NCBI RefSeq assembly: GCF_001531445.1
Contig: NZ_LQYA01000196.1
Span: forward strand, 15,930 to 75,107
DNA: 59,178 bases
From: Sporosarcina koreensis
GTDB taxonomy: Bacteria > Bacillota > Bacilli > Bacillales_A > Planococcaceae
Direction: 5' to 3'
Shown here: piece by piece, positions 26,397 to 36,088 of the stretch
How the letters are laid out: each line of letters opens with the position of its first letter
Position numbering within the stretch: position 1 is the stretch's first letter
Made by a program: the position numbers and the translations under genes
Notes under the pieces: model-generated
Seen by the model: the letters and a program-made list of their open reading frames with translations, nothing else
Database searches by the model: none
Told to the model about the DNA's origin: nothing

Positions 26397-26756
26397 ATGC
26401 CACGCGTAAAAGGTGGAACAGTGACGCGCAAGCGCCGTAATCGAGTATTGAAATTAGCTAAAGGCTATTTTGGATCAAAACATAGACTTTATAAAGTAGC
26501 AAACCAACAGGTCATGAAATCATTCAACTATGCATACCGTGACCGCCGTCAGAAAAAACGTGATTTCCGTAAACTATGGATTACACGTATCAACGCGGCA
26601 GCACGTATGAATGGTCTTTCATACAGCACATTGATGCACGGTCTTAAAGTGGCTGGCATCGAAGTGAACCGCAAAATGCTTGCTGATCTTGCAGTGACAG
26701 ATGCACAAGCATTTGCGCAACTTGCAGAAACAGCAAAAAAATCAGTTGCGAAATAA
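26397..26756 (+). CDS. rplT: Large-subunit ribosomal protein L20
   Basis: L20 binds 23S rRNA early in 50S assembly and, in B. subtilis, also the infC leader to repress its own operon. It is 119 residues, the standard length. The N-terminal extension is basic ([20 protein letters not shown]) and the globular part has [20 protein letters not shown] and the C-terminal [15 protein letters not shown]. The ribosome site is AGGAGG. A strong terminator follows directly, ending the operon. Confidence 0.97.
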   Translation: MPRVKGGTVTRKRRNRVLKLAKGYFGSKHRLYKVANQQVMKSFNYAYRDRRQKKRDFRKLWITRINAAARMNGLSYSTLMHGLKVAGIEVNRKMLADLAVTDAQAFAQLAETAKKSVAK

Positions 26757-26768
26757 GTGATTGATCAA

Positions 26769-26812
26769 CAAACAGCCCCGCGCCGTCATCCGGCAGCGGG
26801 GCTGTTTGTGTT
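26769..26812 (+). terminator. Terminator of the infC-rpmI-rplT operon
   Basis: AAACAGCCCCGC and GCGGGGCTGTTT form a 12-bp stem with a loop that holds a second small GCCG/CGGC pairing. It lies 13 bases after rplT. Confidence 0.9.
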
Positions 26813-26910
26813 AATTTAACAAATAGTAAAGAAAAATAATGAACTTACTATAGTTCTTCTTCCTAAGTCCATTCAATAAAGTGTAGAATAGGAGATAGGG
26901 AGTTGACTAT

Positions 26911-27201
26911 ATGAATGCACTGTTAATCACATGGATCATATTTATATCAATTTGGTCATTCATAATGATGGGATATGATAAGAAACAATCGAAGAAGCGG
27001 GGACGCAGAGTGCCGGAGAAAACATTATGGCTATTTGCCATTGTGGGCGGCGGTATTGGTTCATATTTGGGAATGATGGCATTCAGCCATAAAACACGCC
27101 ACACAGAATTCCGGGTCGGATTTCTACTTCTTGCATTGATTTACATAGGGATCATCATCTATCTGTTGGGTATCGTTCCATTCAGCATGGATAGGGTGTA
27201 A
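26911..27201 (+). CDS. ysdA: DUF1294 membrane protein (YsdA)
   Basis: This 96-residue protein matches DUF1294: an N-terminal helix, the conserved MGYDKKQSKKRGRRVPEKTL segment in the cytoplasm, then the helix WLFAIVGGGIGSYLGMMAF, the HKTRHTEFR motif, and a last helix (about 71-90). The function is unknown. Its place after rplT and before ysdB is the B. subtilis order. The ribosome site is weak (AGGGAG near the start). Confidence 0.88.
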   Translation: MNALLITWIIFISIWSFIMMGYDKKQSKKRGRRVPEKTLWLFAIVGGGIGSYLGMMAFSHKTRHTEFRVGFLLLALIYIGIIIYLLGIVPFSMDRV

Positions 27202-27202
27202 T

Positions 27203-27236
27203 AAAAAAATAAGCCCGCTATATTAACGGGCTTTCA
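27203..27236. terminator. Bidirectional terminator between ysdA and ysdB
   Basis: AAGCCCG and CGGGCTT flank an AT-rich 9-base loop, with A- and T-rich sides. It overlaps the last codons of the convergent ysdB gene. Confidence 0.75.
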
Positions 27237-27606
27237 TCAATGCTTCAATGGGGTTTTTCCAACTGATTTCAGCTTTTGGATAATTGGAATTGATTTCAGA
27301 AGACAAGAAAAGAAAATCTTCTTTTGAAAACCCTTGAAGCTTCGTTTCATCTTTCACCCAAACGAAAATGGACACAACATCAAAGGAATCTTCCGTAGTC
27401 CCTAAATACTTTTCACCTTCAAAGAGGGCGCCTTTATATGTGATAAAAAAGTTCTTCCTTACATTTTTAACATCATCATAAAAGTAAAATTGTTCTTGTT
27501 CATACGCCTCGTCCAATTTCCGTTTCGGATCCAATAAATAACGGATACCGCGATAAAACAAATAGACAATGAACGCAATGATGACAAAGCGGATCAACAA
27601 TCCCAT
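27223..27606 (-). CDS. ysdB: SigW-pathway protein YsdB
   Basis: This 127-residue protein has one N-terminal membrane helix (about 4-20) with the RGIRYLLDPKRKLDEAYEQ segment, then a soluble domain with YFYDDVKNVRKNFFITYKGA and GEKYLGTTEDSFDVVSIFVW. This matches YsdB, a small protein of the SigW envelope-stress regulon; its biochemical role is unknown. A SigW-type promoter lies 42 bases before the ATG. The ribosome site is GAGGGGATG. It converges on ysdA. Confidence 0.88.
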   Translation of the reverse strand: MGLLIRFVIIAFIVYLFYRGIRYLLDPKRKLDEAYEQEQFYFYDDVKNVRKNFFITYKGALFEGEKYLGTTEDSFDVVSIFVWVKDETKLQGFSKEDFLFLSSEINSNYPKAEISWKNPIEALMKAR

Positions 27607-27647
27607 AACAGCATCCCCTCACAAAAATAGATATAGTCTTTTACTTA

Positions 27648-27673
27648 TACGGATGAGATTCGGTTTGGTTTCA
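27648..27673 (-). promoter_or_regulatory. SigW-type ECF promoter of ysdB
   Basis: On the minus strand TGAAAC, a 16-base spacer and CGTA match the ECF sigma-W consensus spacing exactly. The downstream gene is a known SigW regulon member in B. subtilis, which makes the call stronger than the motif alone. Confidence 0.8.
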
Positions 27674-27701
27674 AGATACTTATGATTTTGGAGGTTTTTT
27701 C

Positions 27702-28187
27702 ATGAATTTGACGATATTATTCAAGATGCAACAGGAACTGGATGCTTACATTCAAAACAATCAATCAGTAACCGAGGACGTTTTTGAAGAAAAAGGATTG
27801 GCCCTTCTCGTTGAACTTGCAGAATTGGCCAACGAGACAAGATGTTTTAAATTTTGGAGTACAAAGGGACCTTCGGAGCAAAATATTATTTTGGAAGAAT
27901 ATGTTGATTCCATTCATTTTCTTTTATCACTAGGAATTGAAAAAGGTTTGGATACGTTGGAAGAATGGCCGGTGGGAGAAATTGACGGAAATCTGACGGA
28001 AGTGTTCCTTCAAACGGTCAACTCCATCTATGAATTTATTTCAAAAAAAGATATGGCAAGCTATAAAAACGCGTGGATTCACTATGGCGCAATAGCAAAA
28101 AGGCTGGAGGTTTCCTATACTGAAATAATGGAAGCCTATGTAGAAAAAAATGAAGAGAATTATAAACGTCAGAGAACAGGTTACTGA
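27702..28187 (+). CDS. Dimeric all-alpha dUTP diphosphatase
   Basis: This 161-residue protein matches the dimeric dUTPase family related to MazG-type all-alpha NTP pyrophosphatases. It converts dUTP to dUMP and pyrophosphate, keeping uracil out of DNA. The metal-binding helix has ELAELANETRCFKFWS and the second acidic helix has EEYVDSIHFLLSLGIEKG. The ribosome site is GGAGG. It opens the accessory block and diverges from ysdB. Confidence 0.88.
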   Translation: MNLTILFKMQQELDAYIQNNQSVTEDVFEEKGLALLVELAELANETRCFKFWSTKGPSEQNIILEEYVDSIHFLLSLGIEKGLDTLEEWPVGEIDGNLTEVFLQTVNSIYEFISKKDMASYKNAWIHYGAIAKRLEVSYTEIMEAYVEKNEENYKRQRTGY

Positions 28188-28272
28188 TGATTTGATAGAA
28201 AAATAAATTAAGATTGACAGAAGGAACTAAGAAAAATAATATAGAGATAAGTAAATAGGAGGAGGCATCACC

Positions 28273-28767
28273 GTGAACGATTGGAGTAAAGAAGATTTTG
28301 GCGTAAGACTAAAGGCCTTGAGAGAGCAAAGAGGACTTTCAATGATGGCGTTTGGAGCAGCAATCGGTACATCCGCTAGTAGAATCAAAGATTGGGAGAA
28401 AGGTAAGAATGCCCCTTCCGCTGCCTGGATTGCTAAAATATCAGAGAGATTCAATGTTTCAACAGACGAATTGATTTTAGGTGATCCTAAAACTTCACGT
28501 GCATTCACTGCAAATAGTGCATCCAATGTGGATATGCTTTATGAGCGGCTGCGTGAAAATTTGATCATCGCAAAAGAAGAGGCTGAGCAAGACGAAAAAT
28601 TGACTGGACTTTATAATTCTATTGATACGGAAAATAAGGAGCGTTATCGAAGCGGTCGGGGAAGAAGGCTGGCAGAGCGTGAACTTCTATCCATATTGAC
28701 AGAATTACCGAAAAAAGACGTACTTGAATTATTGGAGCTTGCAAAAATAAAGAAACGTTGGCTATAA
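28273..28767 (+). CDS. XRE-family helix-turn-helix regulator
   Basis: This is a 164-residue DNA-binding protein. The HTH (about residues 8-66) reads FGVRLKALREQRGLSMMAFG and continues IGTSASRIKDWEKGKNAPS, then FNVSTDELILG. The C-terminal 95 residues are helical and charged, possibly for oligomerisation, with no recognised ligand domain. The start is GTG, after GGAGGAGG. It ends only five bases before the metallophosphoesterase gene, suggesting joint transcription. The target is unknown. Confidence 0.85.
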   Translation: MNDWSKEDFGVRLKALREQRGLSMMAFGAAIGTSASRIKDWEKGKNAPSAAWIAKISERFNVSTDELILGDPKTSRAFTANSASNVDMLYERLRENLIIAKEEAEQDEKLTGLYNSIDTENKERYRSGRGRRLAERELLSILTELPKKDVLELLELAKIKKRWL

Positions 28768-28772
28768 AGTAA

Positions 28773-29627
28773 ATGCACTTACGCAAGCGAAGGAAACGTA
28801 AAGGTATTCTATTTTTATTCATTCTAGCATTGCTGTTTGGACTTTATCTTTATAAAGAGAATACGACAATCGGGGTGACCTTCGTGGAGGTAAAGGCAGC
28901 CGGTCTTCCGGAAAGCTTTAATCACTTTCGGATTGTCCAACTTTCCGACGTTCACGATTCGGAGTTTGGCGATAACCATTTGGAATTAGTGAATAAAGTG
29001 AAAATCTTGTCACCGGATGCTATTTTTATAACAGGGGATTTCATTGACCGGAACAGATACGATTTGGAGCAGAGCTTGGAAATCGTCAAGCAGTTGCAGG
29101 GGGTGGCGCCATTCTATTTCGTTACCGGCAATCATGAAATTTCAACGAACGACGTGGAGCGTATTAAGAAAGAATTGGTAGAACTAGGTGTGCATATTTT
29201 GACGAATGAGGCAATAATGATAGATAACGAGCAAGGCGAACAGATTGCAGTGGGCGGAATTGAGGATCCATTGTCAAGCAATCTGGACGAGAAGGAGTAT
29301 GTCGAACAAGTTCTAGACAATACATTCAAAGATGTACCTAATGACATATACAAAGTTCTATTATCGCACCGGCCCGAAAAGTTCGAGGTATATGTGGACA
29401 GACAAATTGATCTTGTTTTCAGCGGGCATGCCCATGGAGGCCAGATCCGGATACCGGGTATCGGGGGCTTAGTCGCTCCCGGCCAAGGATGGTTTCCCAA
29501 ATACACGTCCGGTGTCCATGAATTGGATAAGACTTCTATGGTTGTAAGTCGCGGTTTAGGAAATAGTATCGTTCCGCTACGGGTGTTCAATCGCCCTGAA
29601 GTGATTGTCGTTACTTTGATCAACTGA
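28773..29627 (+). CDS. Membrane-anchored metallophosphoesterase
   Basis: This 284-residue protein has a basic N-terminus, one anchor helix (about 11-27), and an extracytoplasmic calcineurin-like phosphoesterase domain. The metal motifs are in order: LSDVHD, GDFID, GNHE, LLSHRPE and SGHAHGGQ. It resembles B. subtilis YkuE-type proteins, which were implicated in cell-wall-associated lipid metabolism, so a role on a phosphorylated lipid or nucleotide is possible but not shown. It follows the XRE gene closely. A terminator follows. Confidence 0.88.
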   Translation: MHLRKRRKRKGILFLFILALLFGLYLYKENTTIGVTFVEVKAAGLPESFNHFRIVQLSDVHDSEFGDNHLELVNKVKILSPDAIFITGDFIDRNRYDLEQSLEIVKQLQGVAPFYFVTGNHEISTNDVERIKKELVELGVHILTNEAIMIDNEQGEQIAVGGIEDPLSSNLDEKEYVEQVLDNTFKDVPNDIYKVLLSHRPEKFEVYVDRQIDLVFSGHAHGGQIRIPGIGGLVAPGQGWFPKYTSGVHELDKTSMVVSRGLGNSIVPLRVFNRPEVIVVTLIN

Positions 29628-29638
29628 ATAGCAAACTG

Positions 29639-29675
29639 TAAAACGCAAAGGAAATTCCTCTTTGCGTTTTTTTAT
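29639..29675 (+). terminator. Terminator after the metallophosphoesterase gene
   Basis: AAAACGCAAAGGAA and TTCCTCTTTGCGTTTT form a long stem with a small bulge, followed by a T run. Confidence 0.85.
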
Positions 29676-29756
29676 TATCAATATGAAAACAATTGGTGAA
29701 TGTTGTATGATAGAATGGTATACAATTCATAGAATATTGTAAACGGGGGTTATTGC

Positions 29757-30749
29757 GTGAAGGCGGTCATTCATGTAAATGGTCAATTGAAAATTGATGA
29801 GATGGAAGATCCGATTGCTAACAATGGAGAAGTCGTCGTTGCACTGTATGCCGCAGGGATGAATCGGAGAGACATTAAAATACCTGAACGCCGCGGGGAG
29901 GCGACGGAACCCCTTATTCTTGGATCCGATGGTGCCGGAGTCATCGAATCCATCGGCGAAGGAGTGGAAGATTGGGCTATCGGTGATGAAGTGATCATCA
30001 ACCCGTCGCTTGGCTGGTTTGAACAAAGCGTTGCCCCTCCTGAAGAGTTCGACATTTTAGGCATGCCTGATCACGGAACGTTTGCTGAAAAAATCGCCAT
30101 TTCTGCTGAACAGATCGAGAAGAAACCTGCCAATCTGTCAATGGATGAGGCATCCGTATTGGCATTAGCCGCGTTGACTGGTTATCGGGCATTATTTACG
30201 CAAGGCGGATTGAAGAAAGGCGATACAGTATTCATCCCGGGAGCTGGGGGTGGGGTCGCGACATATATGATCCAGTTTGCGAAAAATACAGGAGCCCGTG
30301 TCATCGTCAGTTCACGTGTGGAAGAGAAACGGCAGAAGGCATTGGAGTTAGGTGCCGATTTGGCAATTGATACGAACGGTGATTGGAAGAAAGCGCTAGC
30401 AAATGAATCAGTCGACCTCGTCATCGAAAGTGTTGGGAGAGCGACATTCAACCGTTCGTTGGAAATATTGAAGCCGGGAGGAAGAATCGTTGTATTTGGT
30501 GCGACGACAGAAGACGTCATCGAGCTGGATCTGCGGAAATTCTTCTATGGACAATACCAACTGCTTGGCTCCACAATGGGCAGTAGGGAAGAGCTGCGGG
30601 CGATGTTGAAACATGTTGAAGAACATGGGGCAAAACCGGTCATCGACAAAGTGTACAGCCTTGAAGATGGATTGGAAGCTTTCCGAGACCTGGAGAACAG
30701 TGAACAGTTTGGAAAGCTTGTATTGCGCATGAACAAACAAGAAAAATGA
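29757..30749 (+). CDS. Zinc-type alcohol dehydrogenase-like oxidoreductase (YogA type)
   Basis: This 330-residue medium-chain dehydrogenase/reductase resembles B. subtilis YogA. The GroES-like N-domain has [14 protein letters not shown] and [16 protein letters not shown]; the Rossmann domain has the nucleotide loop [15 protein letters not shown]. The usual catalytic zinc Cys is replaced (MNRRDI in place of C-H-T/S-D) and the structural-zinc Cys cluster is missing, so it is probably a zinc-independent, NADPH-dependent quinone- or enone-reductase-like enzyme. The start is GTG after GGGGG. fhs follows after about 50 bases. Confidence 0.85.
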   Translation: MKAVIHVNGQLKIDEMEDPIANNGEVVVALYAAGMNRRDIKIPERRGEATEPLILGSDGAGVIESIGEGVEDWAIGDEVIINPSLGWFEQSVAPPEEFDILGMPDHGTFAEKIAISAEQIEKKPANLSMDEASVLALAALTGYRALFTQGGLKKGDTVFIPGAGGGVATYMIQFAKNTGARVIVSSRVEEKRQKALELGADLAIDTNGDWKKALANESVDLVIESVGRATFNRSLEILKPGGRIVVFGATTEDVIELDLRKFFYGQYQLLGSTMGSREELRAMLKHVEEHGAKPVIDKVYSLEDGLEAFRDLENSEQFGKLVLRMNKQEK

Positions 30750-30804
30750 TTTTGTTATTATAAATCACTATTTAATTAAAGGCATAGAGAAGGGTGTGGC
30801 TATT

Positions 30805-32484
30805 TTGACGGAAAAAGCAAAACCATTAACGGATTTAGCGATTGCGGCTTCTGCAGTGATGCAGCCAATAACGGATATCGCAAAAAATGCGGGAATTCCT
30901 GAAGAGGCAGTTGAACAATATGGGCGATTCAAAGCGAAAATTGACGTCTCCAAATTGCCTGTTGCGAAAGCTTTCGGAAAGGTTGTTCTAGTGACTGCGA
31001 CAAGTCCAACACCTGCGGGAGAAGGGAAATCGACGGTGACGGTTGGTCTTGCTGATGCACTCTCCAGATTAGGTGAAAAATCGATGATTGCTTTACGAGA
31101 GCCTTCTCTCGGGCCAGTCATGGGAGTAAAGGGCGGTGCCGCGGGTGGCGGGTATGCACAAGTATTGCCGATGGAAGAAATCAATTTGCATTTCAACGGG
31201 GATATCCATGCAATTACAACTGCGAACAATGCACTAAGTGCGATGATCGATAATCATTTACATCAAGGAAACGCACTGCAAATCGATCCGCGGCGGATCA
31301 CTTGGAAGCGCGCCATGGATATGAATGATCGGGCATTACGGCATATTACAATCGGTCTTGGAGGTCCTGGACAAGGAGTTCCTCGGGAAGATGGTTTTGA
31401 TATTACGGTAGCTTCTGAAATTATGGCAGTATTCTGTTTGGCGACGAGTTTATCCGACTTGAAAGAGCGTCTATCTCAAATGGTAATCGGGTATACGTAC
31501 GAAAAGGAAGCCGTTACTGTAAGGGATTTAGGTGTAGAAGGTGCTTTGACACTATTACTGAAAGAAGCATTCAAGCCGAATCTAGTTCAGACGATTGAAG
31601 GGACGCCTGCTTTGATTCATGGCGGTCCATTCGCAAACATCGCACATGGCTGCAACTCGTTGATGGCGACGAATACGGCTAGACAATTGGCTGATATCGT
31701 TGTGACGGAGGCAGGCTTCGGATCTGATCTTGGTGCTGAGAAATTCATGGATATCAAAGCGAGAAAAGGCGGATTTGCACCAGATGCAGTCGTTCTTGTG
31801 ACGACTATCCGTGCTTTGAAAATGCATGGGGGAGTCATGAAGACGGATCTTGGAAAGGAAAATGTCCAAGCTCTAATGGAAGGTATTGTTAATCTGGAAA
31901 AACATGTTGAAACAGTTCGTTCTTTTGGAGTACAGCCTGTTGTCGCATTGAACCGGTTCATTACTGATTCTGCAGCTGAACTTGACTTCGTTCTGAGCTG
32001 GTGTGCGGCGAAAGGTGTCCGTGCGGCAATGACAGATGTTTGGGGACAAGGTGGTGCAGGCGGTCAGGAGCTGGCAAAACAGGTGCTTGAATTGCTGGAG
32101 GAGCCAAATGATTTCGCACCGCTGTACGACGTGGAGCAACCCGTCATAGATAAAATTACGGCGATTGTCCAAAAGGTATATGGTGGAAAGGGAATCATCC
32201 TGACTGATAAAGCGAGGAAGGATTTATTGCAGATTGAACAGAATGGTTGGGATATCCTTCCAGTCTGTATGGCGAAAACGCAATACTCATTCTCTGATGA
32301 TCCAAAGAAGCTCGGGAGACCTATAGATTTTACTATTACCATCCGTGAAATAATACCGAAGCTTGGTGCGGGATTCCTTGTCTGTCTGACAGGAGATATT
32401 ATGACCATGCCGGGGTTGCCGAAAAAACCAGCTGCCCTTCAAATGGATATTGATGAAAAAGGGAATGCGATTGGATTGATGTAA
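30805..32484 (+). CDS. fhs: Formate-tetrahydrofolate ligase
   Basis: The enzyme makes 10-formyl-tetrahydrofolate from formate, THF and ATP, feeding purine and formyl-Met synthesis. It is about 559 residues, the usual length. The ATP loop is [20 protein letters not shown]. Other conserved stretches are [47 protein letters not shown] and the C-terminal [16 protein letters not shown]. The TTG is preferred as start because AGAAGGG lies 10 bases before it; an in-frame GTG at 30796 is too close. A terminator follows. Confidence 0.95.
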   Translation: MTEKAKPLTDLAIAASAVMQPITDIAKNAGIPEEAVEQYGRFKAKIDVSKLPVAKAFGKVVLVTATSPTPAGEGKSTVTVGLADALSRLGEKSMIALREPSLGPVMGVKGGAAGGGYAQVLPMEEINLHFNGDIHAITTANNALSAMIDNHLHQGNALQIDPRRITWKRAMDMNDRALRHITIGLGGPGQGVPREDGFDITVASEIMAVFCLATSLSDLKERLSQMVIGYTYEKEAVTVRDLGVEGALTLLLKEAFKPNLVQTIEGTPALIHGGPFANIAHGCNSLMATNTARQLADIVVTEAGFGSDLGAEKFMDIKARKGGFAPDAVVLVTTIRALKMHGGVMKTDLGKENVQALMEGIVNLEKHVETVRSFGVQPVVALNRFITDSAAELDFVLSWCAAKGVRAAMTDVWGQGGAGGQELAKQVLELLEEPNDFAPLYDVEQPVIDKITAIVQKVYGGKGIILTDKARKDLLQIEQNGWDILPVCMAKTQYSFSDDPKKLGRPIDFTITIREIIPKLGAGFLVCLTGDIMTMPGLPKKPAALQMDIDEKGNAIGLM

Positions 32485-32498
32485 TCTACAATGTAATG

Positions 32499-32539
32499 AA
32501 AAGGAGCTGTCACTTTTTAAAAGGTGGCGGCTTTTTTTA
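32499..32539 (+). terminator. Terminator after fhs
   Basis: AGCTGTCAC pairs with GTGGCGGCT (two G-U pairs) around TTTTTAAAAG, followed by a seven-T run. Confidence 0.75.
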
Positions 32540-32624
32540 CTTGTGCAATGGGAGAAACGACATAGCAATTTGGAAGAGTATGGGCTATAATGATTCAAAA
32601 GGATTGAAAGTGGAAAGGGGACGA

Positions 32625-34115
32625 TTGGAGTTGTTCACAAATTTCAGATGGAAATTGACGATTGTCCTGATTGTCTTTTCACTCATATTATCATTACTCA
32701 TCGCCATATTTGATTACTCGAAATTGCGGAAAACGGTATTGGTAGCCCAAGAAACTAAAATTTCCATGGCAGAGGATAAAATCATTAATAACTTAGCTAC
32801 AATTGATAAAGTATACGATTTATTTGATAAGCAAACCGCTGAAATGATGGAATCGTATTCTATGGAACTTCTCCAAAAATACGAAGAGGAACCGGATTTT
32901 CGAAAGTGGGATTTTCTATCGTTAAAAGATAAATACAAAATGGATATATTTATTCTAAATGATAAGAATACTGTTCTCTACAGTAGTTTTTCTGAAGATA
33001 TTGGAATGAACTTCCAAGAATGTTGTCCCGGATTTTCAAGCCTACTGGATAAAAGACGAGAAGGTGAATCGTTTACCGCGGATGGAATGGACATTCAGTC
33101 CAAAACTGGAGAGGTGAAAAAATTCAGTTATATGCCTACGTCAGATCATAAGTATTTGATTGAATTAGGGTTTTTACTGGAAGACCATGAAATTTTTAAG
33201 CAATTCAATTTTCTTGATTCGATCGATGAACTTGTTGAAGAATATGATGGCATTACTTCTATAACGGTATTCAATGCCGGAGGGAATCCTTTAGGAGTGA
33301 AAACTGAGAATTTTAAACAGGAGTTTATTCAACAGCCATACCAAGAAGTGTTTGAAAAAGTGCGGAGAAGTGGAATACCTGATGAACTAGTTTTAGTAGA
33401 AGACGGAAATAAAGTTACATATAGATATATCCCTTACTCAGCAGATGAAAAAAAGGGTTATTCGACTGAGCGTGTTGTCGAAATTACATACAACAATAAT
33501 GAAATGGCGGGTTTGCTTGCTGAATATAAGAATCAATTCCTTCTGCAATTGCTGATCACTCTTTTTGGCTCAGTAATGATGTCCTTCGTTATCGCCCGCC
33601 TTGTTGCGATGCCGATCCATCTTGCTTTTCACGACAGCTTGACGGGCTTGAAGAACCGAGCGGCTTTTGAAGATGAAATTTCGAAAAGGCTAGAACGGAA
33701 AAATAGCAGAATAGGTTTAATGATGATCGATTTGGATAATTTCAAATCCATCAATGATTACTTGGGACATGGTGAAGGCGATAGGATTCTGAAAGTCGCA
33801 GCAACTACGATTCAGGAAGTGGTCGGTGCGGGCAATTTTGCAGCAAGAGTAGGCGGAGATGAGTTTCTCGTCCTAATTGATTTGAATGAGAATCCAGATG
33901 TAAAATCCCTTTCGGAAGACATGTTGGTTCAAATCAATGAAAACATGGAAAATCACTTGAACGATGAAAGTATCCATACCTCCATCAGCATTGGGGTCGC
34001 AATTGCAACTGAAAATGATGATTTTGAATCGTTATATGAAAAGGCGGATCAGGCACTTTATCAATCCAAGGAAAACGGCAAAAACCAATATAACCTTTTT
34101 GAATCAGTATTTTAA
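32625..34115 (+). CDS. Membrane diguanylate cyclase (sensor domain plus GGDEF)
   Basis: This protein should make cyclic-di-GMP from GTP. It has an N-terminal membrane helix (about residues 8-28), a large extracytoplasmic sensor region of about 280 residues that looks Cache-like, a second membrane helix (FLLQLLITLFGSVMMSFVIA), and a C-terminal GGDEF domain. The domain has HDSLTGLKNRAAF, MIDLDNFKSINDYLGHGEGD and an intact RVGGDEF. The RxxD inhibitory site before GGDEF is absent (GAGNFAARVGGDEF). The start is uncertain: TTG 32625 has AAAGGGG upstream, GTG 32610 also has AAAAGG. Ligand unknown. Confidence 0.88.
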   Translation: MELFTNFRWKLTIVLIVFSLILSLLIAIFDYSKLRKTVLVAQETKISMAEDKIINNLATIDKVYDLFDKQTAEMMESYSMELLQKYEEEPDFRKWDFLSLKDKYKMDIFILNDKNTVLYSSFSEDIGMNFQECCPGFSSLLDKRREGESFTADGMDIQSKTGEVKKFSYMPTSDHKYLIELGFLLEDHEIFKQFNFLDSIDELVEEYDGITSITVFNAGGNPLGVKTENFKQEFIQQPYQEVFEKVRRSGIPDELVLVEDGNKVTYRYIPYSADEKKGYSTERVVEITYNNNEMAGLLAEYKNQFLLQLLITLFGSVMMSFVIARLVAMPIHLAFHDSLTGLKNRAAFEDEISKRLERKNSRIGLMMIDLDNFKSINDYLGHGEGDRILKVAATTIQEVVGAGNFAARVGGDEFLVLIDLNENPDVKSLSEDMLVQINENMENHLNDESIHTSISIGVAIATENDDFESLYEKADQALYQSKENGKNQYNLFESVF

Positions 34116-34117
34116 AT

Positions 34118-34153
34118 CATGAAGGGGCTGCCTATGCCGGCAGCCCCTTTCAA
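34118..34153. terminator. Terminator between the GGDEF and M3 peptidase genes
   Basis: AAGGGGCTGCC and GGCAGCCCCTT form an 11-bp stem with loop TATGCC. T residues follow on the + side, and it probably serves both converging genes. Confidence 0.8.
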
Positions 34154-34205
34154 TGTTATCTCGTGTTAATTGGGCAGTAAGAGTCCCACTGCACGGAGTT
34201 TCAAT

Positions 34206-35903
34206 TTATAAAGCTTTATCGTCGACTGAATTCAACCATGTTTCAATCGTGCCGACAACTGATTCGACACATCCGTCTTCGAACGGGGAAAGCAAATTAG
34301 CCTCTTTCACTAACTCTGTAAAGGGTTTTGACCCACCAAGCTTACATAGATGCAAATAATCTTTCCAAGCGGTATCGCGATCTTCAAACGAACGTTTCCA
34401 AAATTGGAACGCACAAATTTGTGCTAACGTATAATCAATATAGTAAAAAGGTGCTTCATAAATATGTGACTGGCGTTGCCAAATCGATCCCGCTTCCAAA
34501 TAAGGATTGCCATCATAATCACGCATCGGCAAATATGTCTTCTCAATCCGCTTCCACTCCGCCTTACGTTCAGCTGGCGTCATTTCCGGATTTTCATAAA
34601 CAGCATGTTGGAATTCATCTACGGCTACACCATACGGTAAAAATAGCAGACCGCTGCTCAAGTGTGCAAATTTGTATTTTTCCGTATCGTCTTCAAAGAA
34701 CAGCTCCATCCAAGGCCATGTGAAGAACTCCATACTCATGGAATGGATTTCGGCGCCTTCGTGAGTTGGCCAGACGTATTCAGGAATGCCGATATTTCTG
34801 CTCGAGTATACTTGGAAGGCATGGCCTGCTTCGTGCGTCAGTACATCGATATCACCAGATGTACCATTGAAGTTCGAAAAGATGAAAGGAGAGTCATAAT
34901 CATCGATGAACGTGCAATAGCCGCCGGTCTCTTTTCCTTTCTTTGCTTCCAAGTCCAGAAGATGCTTTTCCGTCATGTACTTGAAGAACTCATCCGTTTC
35001 AGAGGAAAGTTCAGCATACATCTTTTTTCCGTTTTCAATGATCCATTCAGGCGATCCTTTCGGTGTCGCATTCCCGCTTAGGAAGTTTAGGGATTGGTCG
35101 TAGAACTTCAATTCATCAACACCGATACGCTCTGCTTGGCGCTCGTATAACTTCGTCGCAAGCGGAACGATATAGTCCCGCACTTGGTCGCGGAAATTTT
35201 TCACCATATCCGCATCGTAGCCGATCCGGTTCATCCTGGCGTACCCAAGCTCCACAAAGTTTTTAAAACCTAGTTTCGTTGCGATTTCATGTCTTACCTT
35301 GACAAGATCATCGTAGATACGGTCGAAAGCATCTCCATTCTCTGCATAGAAAGAATAGCCGGCTTCCATTGCTGACTTCCTGACATCTCTGTCAGTAGAC
35401 TCCGCGTACGGTCCGAGTTGTGCTAGTGTCAATGTCTTCCCATCGAACTCAATTTGAGCCGAAGCGACTAGCTTGGCATACTCGGAAGTGAGCTTATTCT
35501 CTTGTTGAAGCAGCGGAAGAACTTCAGGAGAAAAGGACTTGATTGCATTATCCGCAAGGGCGAAAAGTTGGGAACCCCATTTCTCTTCCAGTTCTTTTCG
35601 ATAAGGTGTCTTCACTAATTCTTTGTAGAAGGCGGTCCCAAGCTCTTGGAATTCTGGCCCGATTTCATCGAAATAGTCCCGTTCCTTCTGATAGAACTCA
35701 TCATTCGTATCGATGGATGAACGGATGTACATTAAGCTGGATTGTGTCGAATAATTGCTTCCGATAGCGTTCAGCTGTTCAATGATGCTATTCTGTTCTT
35801 CAAAGGATTTTGCAGAACGGAATTGATCCAACAGTTCATTGAACTCTTGTTTAAGGCTGTCCATGTCAGGTCTATTATACTTGAATTCTTCAAACGTAAG
35901 CAT
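34206..35903 (-). CDS. M3-family oligoendopeptidase (PepF-like)
   Basis: This is a zinc metallopeptidase of family M3 that degrades oligopeptides in the cytoplasm. It is 565 residues, similar to the shorter M3 oligoendopeptidases. The zinc motif HEAGH falls at about residues 357-361, within GDIDVLTHEAGHAFQVYSS, with the downstream Glu in PTHEGAEIHSMSMEF. A run of helices occupies the N-terminal half. The second ATG is chosen because GGGGG then lies 7 bases upstream; the first ATG (35909) almost touches that site. Confidence 0.9.
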   Translation of the reverse strand: MLTFEEFKYNRPDMDSLKQEFNELLDQFRSAKSFEEQNSIIEQLNAIGSNYSTQSSLMYIRSSIDTNDEFYQKERDYFDEIGPEFQELGTAFYKELVKTPYRKELEEKWGSQLFALADNAIKSFSPEVLPLLQQENKLTSEYAKLVASAQIEFDGKTLTLAQLGPYAESTDRDVRKSAMEAGYSFYAENGDAFDRIYDDLVKVRHEIATKLGFKNFVELGYARMNRIGYDADMVKNFRDQVRDYIVPLATKLYERQAERIGVDELKFYDQSLNFLSGNATPKGSPEWIIENGKKMYAELSSETDEFFKYMTEKHLLDLEAKKGKETGGYCTFIDDYDSPFIFSNFNGTSGDIDVLTHEAGHAFQVYSSRNIGIPEYVWPTHEGAEIHSMSMEFFTWPWMELFFEDDTEKYKFAHLSSGLLFLPYGVAVDEFQHAVYENPEMTPAERKAEWKRIEKTYLPMRDYDGNPYLEAGSIWQRQSHIYEAPFYYIDYTLAQICAFQFWKRSFEDRDTAWKDYLHLCKLGGSKPFTELVKEANLLSPFEDGCVESVVGTIETWLNSVDDKAL

Positions 35904-36088
35904 TTTCATTCCCCCGTAATCTATTAGTGTGAATAGTATTCACTATCTTCATTGTTAACTAATCATTGCGAAAATGCAAAAGAAAGTTTGCAGGATCAAA
36001 TAGATATTTCGAAGGAAGTGAAAACGTGACCATTTCGTCTAGTTTGCTGTAAGATGAGAAGGAAAACATTATGTGAGGATGAGACCAA

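Noticed and set aside
28188..28272. A riboswitch before the XRE gene
   Set aside because: The 85-base gap is AT-rich with no inverted repeats or terminator; it looks like a plain promoter region.
34153..34359. 68-codon ORF overlapping the M3 peptidase end
   Set aside because: It is antisense to conserved peptidase codons and contains a shared terminator's downstream sequence; no ribosome site or family features.
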